This document shows, one piece after another, positions 54,433-64,000 of a stretch of 64,000 nt of DNA. The stretch comes from Achatina immaculata (lineage: Eukaryota; Mollusca; Gastropoda; Stylommatophora; Achatinidae). Numbering within the stretch: the stretch's first letter is position 1; each line of letters opens with the position of its first letter. Made by a program: the position numbers and the translations under genes. Location: NCBI GenBank assembly GCA_009760885.1, contig CM019692.1:56410964-56474963 (forward strand). Direction: 5' to 3'. Under the pieces are notes generated by a model that was not told the origin of the DNA, ran no database searches, and worked only from the letters and a program-made list of their open reading frames with translations.

Positions 54433-56244
54433 GTGAAGGAATCATGCCGTCAAGATAAACGTCAATACTATGACAACTTAGCAGAAGCAACAGAGAAAGC
54501 AGCATACACAAATGACATGAAAACCATATATAAAATCACAAAGCAGATGACAGGTAACTTCGACACAAGATATGAAAGTGCAGTAAGGACACAAAATGGA
54601 CAGCTGGTCAGTGGAGAAAGAGAAAAAATTGAAAGATGGAGGGAACACTTTAACACCCTACTAAAAAGAACACAAGCAGCACAAACAATGGACATACCTG
54701 AAGCAAAAACGGATCTAAACATCAATACAGGACCAATAACAATAAGTGAAGTAAAGGAGGCGATAAAGAAGCTAAAATCAGACAAGGCACCAGGTGAAGA
54801 TGAAGTGACTGCTGAGATGTTGAAAGCAGAAGAAACAGAAACACCAAAACAACTTTGCCGGATATTACAACAAATTTGGGATCTAGAAAAAGCCCCAGAG
54901 GAGTGGAAAACTGGGCTTATAGTAAAACTACCAAAGAAGGGTGACCTCAGAGATTGCGGGAACTGGAGAGGCATTACCCTACTGCCACTCACCAGTAAAG
55001 TATTTTGCAGAATAATCATCAACAGAATTGTACCAACACTTGAGGAAAAACTTCGGAAAGAGCAGGCAGGATTTAGTAAAGGAAGATCATGCATAGACCA
55101 CATATTTGTACTTAGACAAATATTAGAACAGGCAAATGAGTGGCATAGCACAACATATGCATTATTCATAGATTTTGAGAAAGCCTTTGACAGTGTCAAC
55201 AGAGAAGCATTGTGGAAAATCCTAAGATAGGATGGCCTCCCCTACAAGATAGTAAATGTAATCAAAGCCCTATATGAGGGTTTTCAGTGCAAAGTGATCT
55301 GTGGAGAACATACCTCCAGCAGCTTTAGGGTACAAACAGGAGTGAAACAGTGATGTTTACTATCACCAACATTATTTATCTTGGCAGTAGACTGGTTAAT
55401 GAAGGAGGCAACATCAGACAAACGCAGAGGATTACAATGGACCCTTGACACAGTGCTGGAGGACCTTGACTTTGCGGACGACATTTGTCTATTATCAAGC
55501 AGTCACAAAGATATGCAAGATAAAATAAACAAGCTAACTCAGAATGCAAACAACATAGGACTAAAGATCAACGTAGGAAAGACAAAGTTAATGAAGCAAA
55601 ATGTGAACAACAGAAATGTACTCAGAGTAGATAGCAAGTTAGTGGAGGAGGTCAACGAAATTGTATACCTTGGCAGCAGAGTAGTAGAAAATGGAGACAG
55701 CACAGAGGACATCAACAGTAGACTTACTAGAGGAAACCAGGTTTTCGCAGTGCTGCAGACTATATGGAAATCAAAGAAACTAAGCATAAATATGAAAATC
55801 AGGATATTTAAGAGTAATGTTCTAAGTGTACTACTCTATGGAAGTGAATGCTGGAAAATCACCAAAACCATAGAAAACAAGTTGAATTCTTTCCAGACTA
55901 AATGTTTACGAAGAATTAGGAAAATATTCTGGCCAAACACCATAAGAAATAACATCTTATTGGCAGAAATGCAGATGAAGCCACTGACAACAATTATTGA
56001 GGAAAGACGCTGGCGATGGTTGGGACATGTGCTCCGAATGACTGACAACTCACTACCAAAAACAGCACTAAGATGGACACCACAGGGGAACAGAAGTAAG
56101 AGTAGACCAAAAGAGACATGGAGAAGAACAACAGAAAGGATGTTGACCAGTAGAGGGCTCACCTGGGCAAGAGCAGAAAAAAAGGCGAAGGACAGGCATT
56201 TGTGGAAAACCCTTGCGGAAGCCCCATGTGCCCTGGGCACTTAA
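54433..56244 (+). pseudogene. Family B reverse transcriptase, two premature stops
   Basis: RT linker and domain: LKSDKAPGEDEVTAEMLKAE, PKKGDLRDCGNWRGITLLPL, EKLRKEQAGFSKGRSCIDHI, FIDFEKAFDSVNREALWKIL (first Asp). A TAG at 55228-55230 follows, and a TGA at 55351-55353 replaces the Gly of the GVRQGC block. From 55381 the 287-codon frame has LDFADDICLLSS (FADD), then VYLGSRVVENGDSTEDINSR, LLYGSECWK, RRIRKIFWPNTIR and RWRWLGHVLRMTD. The C-terminus is RPKETWRRTTERML and WKTLAEAPCALGT. With just these lesions and the family A insert, it was probably active not long ago. Confidence 0.9.
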
Positions 56245-56246
56245 GG

Positions 56247-56306
<60 letters not shown>

Positions 56307-56312
56307 TGCTCT
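56245..56312 (+). repeat. (GA)n tail between two family B copies
   Basis: About 55 bp of pure GA at the centre of the inverted pair. It follows the plus-strand 3' end. The minus-strand copy begins at about 56345. Confidence 0.95.
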
Positions 56313-57628
56313 TTCATTTCAACATGCTTGGCTGTAACATGAGTGTTAAAATCCAGGGCACATGGGGCTTCTGCAAGGATTTTCCACAAATGCTTGTCTT
56401 TGCCATTTTTCCGCTCCTGCCCAGGTGAGCACTCTATTGCTCACCATCCTCTCTGTTGTTCTTCTCCATGTCTCTTTTGATCTACTCTTACTTCTGTTCC
56501 CCTGTGGTGTCCATCTTAGTGCTATTTTTGATAGTGAGTTGTCAGTCATTCGTAAACATATGTTCCAACCATAGCCAGCGTCTTTCCTCAATAATTGTTG
56601 TCAGTGGCGTCATCTGCATTTCTGCCACCAAGGTGTTATTTGTTATGGTGTTTGGCCAAAATGTTTTTCTAATTCTTCGTAAACATTTAGTCTGGAAAGA
56701 ATTCAACGTTGTTTCTATGGTTTTGGTGATTTTCCAGCATTCACTTCCATAGAGTAGTACATTTAGAACATTACTCTTAAATATCCTGATTTTCATATTT
56801 ATGCTTAGTTTCTTTGATTTCCATATAGTCTGCAGCACTGCGAAAACCTGGTTTCCTCTAGTAAGTCTACTGTTGATGTTCTCTGTGCTGTCTCCATTTT
56901 CTACTACTCTACTGCCAAGATATACAAATTCACTGACCTCCTCCACTAACTTGCTATCTACTCTGAGTACATTTCTGTTGTTCACATTTTGCTTCATTAA
57001 CTTTGTCTTCCCTACGTTGATCTTTAGTCCTATGTTGTTTGCTCGTTTATTTTATCTTGCATATTTTTGTGCCTACCTCATAGTAGACAAATGTCGTCCG
57101 CAAAGTCAAGGTCCTCCAGCACTGTGTCAAGGGTCCATTGTAATCCTCTGCGTTTGTCTGATGTTGCCTCCTTCATTAACCAGTCTACTGCCAGGATAAT
57201 AATGTGAGTGATAGTACACATCCCTGCTTCACTCCTGTTTGTACCTTAAAACCTCTGGAGGTATGTTCTCCACAGATCACTTTGCATTGAAAACTCTTGT
57301 ATAGGGCTTTGATTACATTCACTATCTTATGGGGAGGCCATCCTATCTTAGGATTTTCCACAATGCTTCTCTGTTGACACTGTCAAAGGCTTTCTCAAAA
57401 TCTATAAAAAATGCACATGTTGTGCTATGCCACTCATTTGCCTGTTCTAATATTTGTCTAAGTACAAATATGTGGTCTATGCATGATCTTCCTTTACTAA
57501 ATCCTGCCTGCTCTTTCCGAAGTTTTTCCTCAAGTGTTGGTACAATTCTGTTGATGATTATTCTGCAAAATACTTTACTGGTGAGTGGCAGTAGGGTAAT
57601 GCCTCTCCAGTTCCCGCAATCTCTGAGG

Positions 57629-58130
57629 TCACCCTTCTTTGGTAGTTTTACTATAAGGGCAGTTTTCCCACTCCTCTGGAGCTTTTTCTAGATTCCACTT
57701 TTGTTGTAATATCCGGCAAAGTTGTTTTGGTGTTTCTGTTTCTTCTGCTTTCAACATCTCAGCAGTCACTTCATCTTCACCTGGTGCCTTGTCTGATTTT
57801 AGCTTCTTTATCGCCTCCTTTACTTCACTTATTGTTATTGGTCCTGTATTGATGTTTAGATCCGTTTTTGCTTCAGGTATGTCTATTGTTTGTGCTGCTT
57901 GTGTTCTTGTTAAAGTGTTCCCTCCATCTTTCAATTTTTTCTCTTTCTCCACTGACCAGCTGTCCATTTTGTGTCCTTATTGCACTCTCACATCTTGTGT
58001 TGAAGTTACCTGTCATCTGCTTTGTGATTTTATATATGGTTTTCATGTCATTTGTATATGCTGCTTCCTCTGCTGCTTCTGCTAAGTTGTCATAGTATTG
58101 ACGTTTATCTTGACGGCATGATTCCTTCAC
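57629..58130 (-). pseudogene. Family B RT linker remnant
   Basis: Minus-strand frames overlapping at 57873-57967: KESCRQDKRQYYDNLAEAAE, IYKITKQMTGNF, GEREKIERWREHFN, then TRTQAAQTIDIPEAKTDLNI, KSDKAPGEDEVTAEML and EKAPEEWE. A small deletion near 57910 shifts the frame (HFNTLL becomes NTLTRTQ). The RT catalytic blocks lie further left in degraded form. Confidence 0.85.
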
Positions 58131-58606
58131 TTCTGTGTTTTTTGTGCATAATTACTTAAAACGTGTTCTTTTAGCCTTTGTGATTTGGTGTTCAGTAATT
58201 TTTTCTTGACTTCCTTTCTTTGCTCTATCTTTTCTCATGTGGTCTTGCTTATCCATTCCTCTTTTCTCCGTTTCCGATATCACAGGACCCCTTTTGCTGT
58301 TTCTTGTGGTGTTTTATTGAACTCTAGTATGGACATTTCTGCTTCGTCTTGTAGAACACTGAAGCAGTTCTTAAGTACTATTGAGAATTCACTCCTTGTT
58401 TGCTGGTCTTTCAGTTTTCTTGTATCAAAATGTGCCTCTCTGTGTTCTCCGATTTTGGTTGTCCCTAATTTTAGTTTTATTTTTGTGATGACTTCCTACA
58501 TCTGCTCCCTTCCTTGCTCTCACATCTTGTAGTGACCGTTTCCACTTGTTGTTTATTTGTATGTGATCGATTTGGTTTTCTGTGGTTTTATCTGGGTACC
58601 TCCAAG

Positions 58607-59282
58607 TCACTTTATGGATGTTTTTATGTTGAAAAATTGTCCCTCCGATGAAAATAATGTTTTCTTTACACCAAACTGCAGTTTTTCTCCATTTTCATTT
58701 ATTTCTCTGATTCCTTTTCTTCCCATGATTCTTCTTCTATCTTCATTTCCTTGACCTTCTTTTGCATTGAAGTCGCCCAAGATGAGTAGCATATCAAGCT
58801 TGGGTATTGTTTCTACTGTGGCTTGGAGGCTGTTGTAAAAAATCTTCTTTTTATTCCCCTTCAGCTTCTTCTGTTGGTGCATAACAAACTATAATAGACA
58901 GCTTCGTGAACCTTGAGTTGAAGCGTGCATTTAATAATCTCTCGTTTATTGGGGTCCATTTCATCAATGCTCTTGATGCTTCTTTTGTTATAATAAATGC
59001 TACTCCTCCTTCATGATGATCTTCTTTATCTGACCATATTATTGTATCTTCTGTGTTCTGTGTTGTTAATTTCGTTCTGCCTTGTCCTGTCCATCTTGCT
59101 TCTTGTATTCCTAGTATGTCTAGTTTGTATCTGTGCATTTCCTTGATGGTTTGCACTAGTTTTCCAGTCTGGTTAAGTGTTCTTACATTCCAGCTGCCTA
59201 TTTGCATCTTGTGTTTAGGTTCCAGGAGGTCTGCAGTAGGGCTGGGGACTTCCAGTGGCTGGCTTTCATCCACAACCTTCAT
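58607..59282 (-). pseudogene. Family B endonuclease, minus copy, broken
   Basis: The frame from 59282 reads MKVVDESQPLEVPSPTADLL, QIGSWNVRTLNQTGKLVQTI, LGIQEARWTGQGRTKL and VCYAPTEEAEGE, then shifts near 58855. LLILGDFNAKEGQGNEDRRR follows in another frame with K-E replacing K-V. The catalytic Glu and Asp remain visible but the reading frame is lost. The terminal block is GADVGSHHK, where SDH has become SHH. Confidence 0.87.
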
Positions 59283-59489
59283 GGGCTCAGTTTCCTGATA
59301 AGCATTTCTCCTTCCACCTATGTTTGTTTTTTTCCCTTGCTTCTGTTTCTGTAGCAGTCTAGTGGTTTTTTTTTTACAAGATAGGGTTGCTGGCCCTATG
59401 CCGAATCCTCCTTAGTCGGCTTTTGCGATCATGCGTGATAAAGTTAGTGGTCATATTCTTTGCAGATCCCGGGTACAACACGAGGGCTA

Positions 59490-59912
59490 TCTCGTGCTAC
59501 CAAAGGTTGATTGATTACATTTTGTCCACGAAACATCATATATTCCCTCGGAGGCCAATCTTTTCTTGCCCAGTGTTCATGTTTGGCTCTACTATCCCAA
59601 AGGCATAAAAAGCAAGGATACTTTGTGTAGCCACTGTGGTGACCAAGAAGAAAATTAACCCTCTTCAAGTCTATACATATCATCCATTGATGTTCTTAGT
59701 AATGTATTTTTCCCAAATCTAAAGAGATGGCCTTGTAATCTTCTTTCATCCTGGTGGAATCACCGATTAGAATAGAACCATATTTGTTGCCGTTATTTAA
59801 AAGAACAGATGTCTCCGCTTTGAACTGTCGATGAAAAACGGCACTCACTTGGGTTATATTCTGAAAATACCAATTTTTTTTCACAAGGTTTCCGACGTCA
59901 TTGCAGAATACT
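59490..59912 (-). pseudogene. Family C, N-terminal/middle piece
   Basis: Minus strand, one frame with a single stop: CNDVGNLVKKNWYFQNITQV, LLNNGNKYGSILIGDSTRMK, AISLDLGKIHY stop EHQWM, ICIDLKRVNFLLGHHSGYTK, YPCFLCLWDSRAKHEHWARK and GQNVINQPLV. Then the minus-strand family B 5' end begins. The YPCFLCLWDSR block is the signature by which I recognise the family. A SINE lies immediately on its other side. Function unknown. Confidence 0.65.
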
Positions 59913-59914
59913 AA

Positions 59915-60183
59915 GGGGACCGGCTAGCGTTATGGTTAGAGCACTCGTGTAGCAACCGAATGGTCGAGGGTTCAAATCCTCAGCTGAGCGGCTTTTTTCC
60001 GACCAGTACGACCCCGAGATCGATCCAGTCTCGTAAAATGAGTAGGAGTTAAAATCGGGGAAGGAAAGGTAGCGAGGAAAGGAACTGGCAACCCTACTCA
60101 TACGCTGATGGCCCAGCATAATGAGGTCTCTAACGCTTCATCCCCTACGGCATGTGCTATGGGACTACCTTTACCGTTACGCT
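59915..60183 (+). mobile_element. SINE-1, full-length copy
   Basis: GACCGGCTAGCGTTATGGTT with A box, then B box GGGTTCAAATCC (one base off consensus), a T-run, CCAGTCTCGTAAAATGAGTA, AACCCTACTCATACGCTGAT and GGCATGTGCTATGGGACTAC with a CTTTACC-type tail. Inserted at the N-terminal edge of the family C remnant. Confidence 0.87.
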
Positions 60184-60639
60184 ACCTTGTTAGATGTTAG
60201 GTAGTTAATGCAGAATTTATGCTGATGTTTATATAAAATAATCTAACAAAGCTGTTGTGTTATACTTACTCCGGATCTTCGTGGCAGTTACAGCTGAGTT
60301 CGTCAAGTTTCAAAGATGCACGTGGAAGTGTTTCTTTTCTAGAACTCTCAAATTCTTTTTCTTATTCTTTCATCCAGCTGTATATGCTCCATATCTTGAC
60401 AAGGAGTTATTCGTGTGTGTCTCGCAGGTTTCCGCCAATGGGGTCAGGTTTTGGCTCATAAGTCTCTGCGGAAAGTATAAGTGTGTGGAATGTTTTGAGC
60501 CTGGAGATCATTATATGTGCAGAGCTAGGTTTAAGCAGCATTCATTTTATTTGGATAGAACTGCAGTTTGCGTTATTCCAACCGTTCTTATGATATTTCA
60601 AGTTTTACGTCCTAGTTTTTCTTGTTCGGAATAGTGAGA
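60184..60639. other. No gene recognised
   Basis: A 125-codon plus-strand frame (60257-60634) has several Cys but no domain I know, and it overlaps another frame. Not called. Confidence 0.4.
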
Positions 60640-60940
60640 ACTAAAGGATGCATAGATACAATCTCCGCACAGTTTTTCCACGTTAAGTCCAGATAACTTA
60701 TGCACTATGTATTCAATGCACTAACCGTCTTTATTCAAAGCATTTAGAAATGGTTTCATCAGACCCAGCTTTATATATCGTGGTGGCAGTATGATTCTGT
60801 ATCGCGCAACTTAAGATTCATTGATTACATTTTGTCCTTCAACCACCATATATTTCCTCGGAGGCCAGTCTTTTCTTGCCCAATGTTCATGTTTGGCTCT
60901 ACTATCTTAAAGGCATAAAAAAGCAAGGATATACATTTTT
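60640..60940 (-). pseudogene. Family C, second copy, middle piece
   Basis: Minus strand: the YPCF..W-D-S-R block with an extra T and a TAG, then RAKHEHWARKDWPPRKYMVV, GQNVINES stop, VARYRIILPPRYIKLGLMKP, FLNALNKDG and KLSGLNVEKLCGD. The first 115 bp duplicate 59509-59625. From there this copy goes on toward the C-terminus, whereas the other stops at family B. Several stops. Confidence 0.62.
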
Positions 60941-61104
60941 ATCACTCTTACTTTCTTCCTTTTAGATTTTGTTTTTGTCAGATCACAAAACCAGTGCAAC
61001 AAACGTGACCACGAATATTGTTTTTGTGTATACGTGTATATAAAACTAAATATATGAATATACACAGAGCCACTGCAATAAAGCTTTGATAAGAAAATGT
61101 TAAG

Positions 61105-61505
61105 ACTATAAAAAGCAAACGCAGGAACAGATTTATTAATTAACGAGCACACAGAAGTAGCGGTTTGATTTACACTTTAATTGTACAGAAACATACGGGA
61201 CAAAGAGATAGTAGAAATAAGAGAAAATATAAATTCACATCAGAGATCTACAACAACTAAGAATAGGCCAAAACAAACAGAAAAAAATGGATAACTTAGC
61301 TGTGAGTTGCAAGAAACGGCATGTACATCGTTTTGTTCCTATTATTTTGTTTTCAATTCTCATTTGTTGTACATTACTGATGTGAAATGATATTTTCTCT
61401 TCTCGTCCTTTCTCTTTATTCTTTATGCCTTTTATGACTAAGACGTAAATTGAAATGTTCCAAATCCTTAATTACTAAAGCTGTCTCTACTTTTCTTTCA
61501 GTCTT
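61105..61505. repeat. Fold-back element related to 6817-7086
   Basis: The left end AGGAACAGATTTATTAATTA and the right end (inverted) TAGAGACAGCTTTAGTAATT resemble the ends at 6.8 kb. Inner inverted arms at 61216-61253 and 61368-61402 (GAGAAAATAT..A.TTCACATCA) pair with each other. No hammerhead-like motif here. Confidence 0.5.
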
Positions 61506-62037
61506 CAACAACCTGACAGGTCTAGCGGCCAAAGGAGTAGCCGCAGAGGGGAAACAAAAAAGGGAGGGGGCATGGTGGAGGTGGGAGAGGGAGGGGGTGT
61601 TTCTCATGGGTGGACCACCAGAAAAGAAGTTTAAAAACTAATCGACACACCTAAGAATGTCTGGTCTGTTTGACTGGCAAAGCTTGGGAGAGGTTGTCTG
61701 GTGATCATCGGACCTCCTGGAAATTTAATTCTAAAGCTCATTGGCGTGATATTTAGCTTCCTGATGTGTGCACGTTCCCTTTTCTTTGATAGCTTTCCTT
61801 GTTTCAGTGTGAAGTTTCGGACGAGTTTTAAGCAGACACAAAAAAGTGTTTTGTAAACATCCATAATCAGTCTGCAAAAAATTATAACGAAACTTGATGA
61901 TTAAAAACTGTTTCTTGGAGATTATGGAGAAACGAGCAGGAGGAAAATTGTTGAGAAAGCCTTTAAATGGGCAACTACAGAATATACTGACATGGAAATT
62001 AATATGGTAAGAAAGAATCAAAATTCTAAGAAGAAAG
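61506..62037. other. No gene recognised
   Basis: Purine-rich stretch at 61550-61610. No coding motif. Confidence 0.35.
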
Positions 62038-62400
62038 CCTCTCTCTGTCTTTCTCTCTCTGTATCTTTCTCTCTCTCTTTCCTTTTCTCTTTCTCTCTGT
62101 ATTTTTATCTGCCTCTTTCACTCTTTCTTTCTCTCTATTTGTTTCTTTCTCTTTCTATCTCTTTCTCTTTCTCTCTTTTCTCTCTTTATCTCTTTCTCTC
62201 TTTATCTCTCTCTTTCTGGATCTTAAGTGCCCAAGGCACATGGACTTCCACAAGGGTTTTCCACTAATGCCAGTCCTTCACCTTTTTCCTCCACTCTTGC
62301 CCAAGGTGAGCCATCATCAACATCCTCTCTGTTTTTCTTCTCCGTGTCTCCTTTGGTCTACCCTTACTCTTGTTCCCCTGTAGTGTCTATCTCAGTGCTC
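62038..62400 (-). mobile_element. Family B 3' end with long (CT)n tail
   Basis: CT-rich tract 62038-62215 with many TTT interruptions, then GGATCTTAAGTGCCCAAGGC, CACATGGACTTCCACAAGGG and the family B C-terminal region to about 62400. Diverged, so an older copy whose tail has grown and mutated. Confidence 0.83.
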
Positions 62401-62473
62401 TGTTCCGGTGTTTTGTTGTTGTTTTTTTTGTGTGTGATAACATGGCGTCAGTCATCAAAACAAGTAAACTACT

Positions 62474-62578
62474 CTCTCTCTCCCTCTCTGAACCTTAAGT
62501 GCCCAGGGCACATGGGGCTTCCGCAAGGGTTTTCCACAAATGCCTGTCTTTCGCCTTTTTTTCTGCTCTTGCCCTGGG
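62474..62578 (-). mobile_element. Family B, 105-bp copy, TSD encloses the (CT)n tail
   Basis: CAAGTAAACTACT at 62461-62473 and 62579-62591 is a 13-bp TSD. Between them lie (CT)n, GAACCTTAAGTGCCCAGGGC and ACATGGGGCTTCCGCAAGGG to TTTCTGCTCTTGCCCTGGG. One of the shortest insertions here and a clear demonstration of the tail. Confidence 0.96.
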
Positions 62579-62591
62579 CAAGTAAACTACT

Positions 62592-63199
62592 AACACAGAC
62601 AAAATATGACGCTCCTAAATTGACTGAAGAAAACTGTCATACAACGTTTGACTGTTTCCACTTGTTCCTTAAAAGAACAGAAAACTAAAAAAAGAAAGAG
62701 CATGAATGAGGCTAATGTTCACCATCATTCGACCATTATTTCTGAATGTTGACTGAGAAGAAGGAGAACTTCAAAGTTTGTATCAAAACGAAGAATAGAT
62801 TTATTGTGTAGCTGTAGGAATTTATTGACCGCAGAGGCACTTGAAAGTCGCTCGTATCCATTAATGAAACAAAGTCATGGTCAATATTGCACTTTGTGGA
62901 ATTTACTGGGAAATGGAATTTATGAAATTGTACCAAACTTATCTTCATGTTTAGCATTTTTCCTAACTATCTGTGATCTGCGAGACATACAGATTCTTGG
63001 AATCGATAATTGGCAAGAAAAGATCAAGAACAGAGAGTTATGGATCCGTGCCTTGTCCGCAGCAATGAGCCCTATCGGCCGAATTCACCTGCCACTCAAA
63101 TAAGATCTGTGATCCGCTACTTTGTGTGAACAGAGCGTTTTTTAAATTGTCTTGTCTTGTCTTGTCTCACCTTGCTTTGTCTTGTCTTGTCTACTTCCT
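62592..63199. other. Unassigned; one 100-codon frame and (CTTGT)n
   Basis: A plus-strand frame at 62804-63103 includes ELWIRALSAAMSPIGRIHLP. I do not recognise it and have no other support for a gene. A (CTTGT)n tract lies at about 63149-63192. Confidence 0.4.
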
Positions 63200-63958
63200 C
63201 ATATACCTTTCGGTGTTGAAGGAACAAATGGACATCTTGATAGGGCTCGATGATTTGCTTCATATAATGGGATATTTAGTGCTGCTGTAATTTTCTCCCT
63301 CCATCTCCGTCATGGGCGGCCTCTTTCTCTGTTACCTACAAATCTTAGTGTGAATGTTGTCTGTGATATACTGTCTGGTGGTAACCGTGTAACATGGCCA
63401 AACCATTTGACTTGCTGTTTCTGGATATGATGTAATACTGGTGTTACTCTAACCTTTGCCCTGATGGTGTCATTTCTTATTTGGTATCTTCTTGTCACAT
63501 TTAGTATTTTCCTTAAACATCTCATTTCTGTCGTGATGGTTTTTCTTTTGTTCTTGGCTGTTAGTGTCCATGTTTGACATTGATAGCATAGAGCTGGGAG
63601 GAAAATTATGTTGTGCAGTGTCTTTTTTGTTTCAGTTGTGATGTGTTTGTTTTTCAGTAAAGGAGTCATTTGTCCAATGACCTGGTTTGCTTTATTACAT
63701 CTTTTCTCAATCTCAGCGTCAAATGTCCCTGAGGATGATATTATGGTATCTAGGTATTTGAAGTGTTTCACTTGTTTCAAGGGCTGGTTGTCTAGGAAGA
63801 TCTTTGTTTTTTTGTTTTTTTGGTTTCTTCTCTTGCTCTGATCATGACTTCTGTTTTTTTCAGCACTGATCTCTATGTTCTGGTTTTGACATGCCCTTGC
63901 TAAACTATCCTGATCTGCTGAAGGTCTTTTTGTTTCATAAATTAAATTAATAAAAAGA
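63200..63958 (-). mobile_element. Non-LTR reverse transcriptase C-terminal region, family E, partial
   Basis: Minus-strand frame 63780-63310 reads VKHFKYLDTIISSSGTFDAE, EKRCNKANQVIGQMTPLLKN, LCYQCQTWTLTAKNKRKTIT, MRCLRKILNVTRRYQIRNDT and QQVKWFGHVTRLPPDS, ending NRERGRP. This is the post-RT 'YLG..I...G....EI..R...A......L', 'YG.E.W', 'GH..R' region of a LINE protein, with G of YLG changed to D. The RT core would lie to the right and is not recognisable before the window ends. Distinct from families A, B and D. A 3' end is probably near 63200. Confidence 0.85.
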
Positions 63959-64000
63959 AAACTTTTCTTGGATCAATAAATGACCATCCCACAAATGCAT

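Larger units (their letters stand above)
52661..56312 (+). mobile_element. Family B retrotransposon, near full length, plus strand
   Basis: About 3.25 kb once the family A insert (53929-54326) is subtracted, the expected size of an RTE-like LINE. Homology to the minus-strand copy starts near GTACCCGGGATCTGCAAAGA at 52664, followed by a short 5' UTR. The endonuclease is at 52799-53689, the RT at 54433-56244, and the 3' end GGCACTTAAGGTTCAGAGAG runs into (GA)n (56251-56303). Confidence 0.92.
56345..59482 (-). mobile_element. Family B retrotransposon, near full length, minus strand
   Basis: Runs from CCAGGGCACATGGGGCTTCT (3' coding end) at 56354 to GTACCCGGGATCTGCAAAGA when inverted, near 59460-59478. 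The last 3' bases with CTTAAGTG and the (CT)n tail are missing on this side. Pieces of the protein in shifted frames include VYLGSRVVENGDSTENINSR, LKSDKAPGEDEVTAEMLKAE, GNWRGITLLPLTSK (from the opposite-frame DNA) and the endonuclease. More decayed than the plus copy and with a deletion near 57030-57090 before FADD. Confidence 0.9.

Noticed and set aside
60257..60634. Cysteine-containing 125-codon frame as a zinc-finger gene
   Set aside because: The Cys spacing does not form a regular finger and an overlapping frame of similar quality exists.
62804..63103. Possible short gene (100 codons)
   Set aside because: No recognisable domain or homolog from memory. The length is compatible with chance in this composition.

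Overview
This is a eukaryotic, intergenic-looking window made almost entirely of transposable-element remnants, tandem repeats and microsatellites. I see no intact host gene and no functional RNA gene. The organism is most likely an invertebrate animal. The mix of RTE-like non-LTR elements, RNase H-bearing LINEs, Tc1/mariner elements and tRNA-derived SINEs resembles what I remember of gastropod mollusc genomes. That is an inference from remembered protein resemblance, not a measurement. The one recognisable cellular gene is a broken, intronless copy of the ubiquitin-ribosomal protein fusion RPS27A at 14.0-15.2 kb.

Layout. 0-9.4 kb: short minus-strand pieces of retroelement 'family A' (YADD-type RT), a plus-strand piece of 'family B' (FADD-type RT, (AG)n tail), several minisatellites, a fold-back element and an RNase H pseudogene split by a SINE. 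9.8-13.25 kb: a 33-bp minisatellite split by a 5'-truncated LINE whose RT-RNase H-zinc knuckle frame is fully open, the youngest-looking element here. 13.4-17.8 kb: more minisatellites, the RPS27A pseudogene with a 55-bp tandem expansion, and about 1 kb of trinucleotide repeat. 17.8-23 kb: family A copies, including the longest RT frame of that family. 23.9-35.2 kb: four DNA transposons (Tc1-like, an IS630/mariner-like element, a DUF4817-type element, a mariner), one nested inside an RTE-like element that itself sits in a SINE. 35.7-50 kb: LINE 3' ends, microsatellites and SINEs. 51.9-59.5 kb: two near-full-length family B copies in tail-to-tail inverted orientation, one carrying a family A insertion. 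They are flanked by fragments of an unnamed conserved protein family ('family C'). 59.5-64 kb: a SINE, more family C, LINE 3' ends and an RT fragment.

The elements do not work together as a system. What ties the window together is insertion history. I could read matching target-site duplications (TSDs) for eight LINE insertions and TA footprints or inverted termini for four DNA transposons. This gives relative ages (SINE, then RTE-like D, then mariner; DUF4817 transposon, then family A; family B, then family A; minisatellite, then RNase H LINE). In three short family B copies the (AG)n/(CT)n tract lies inside or directly against the insertion, so those microsatellites arrived as the LINE tail. 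Family names A-H are my own labels. Clade assignments are from motif recognition only.
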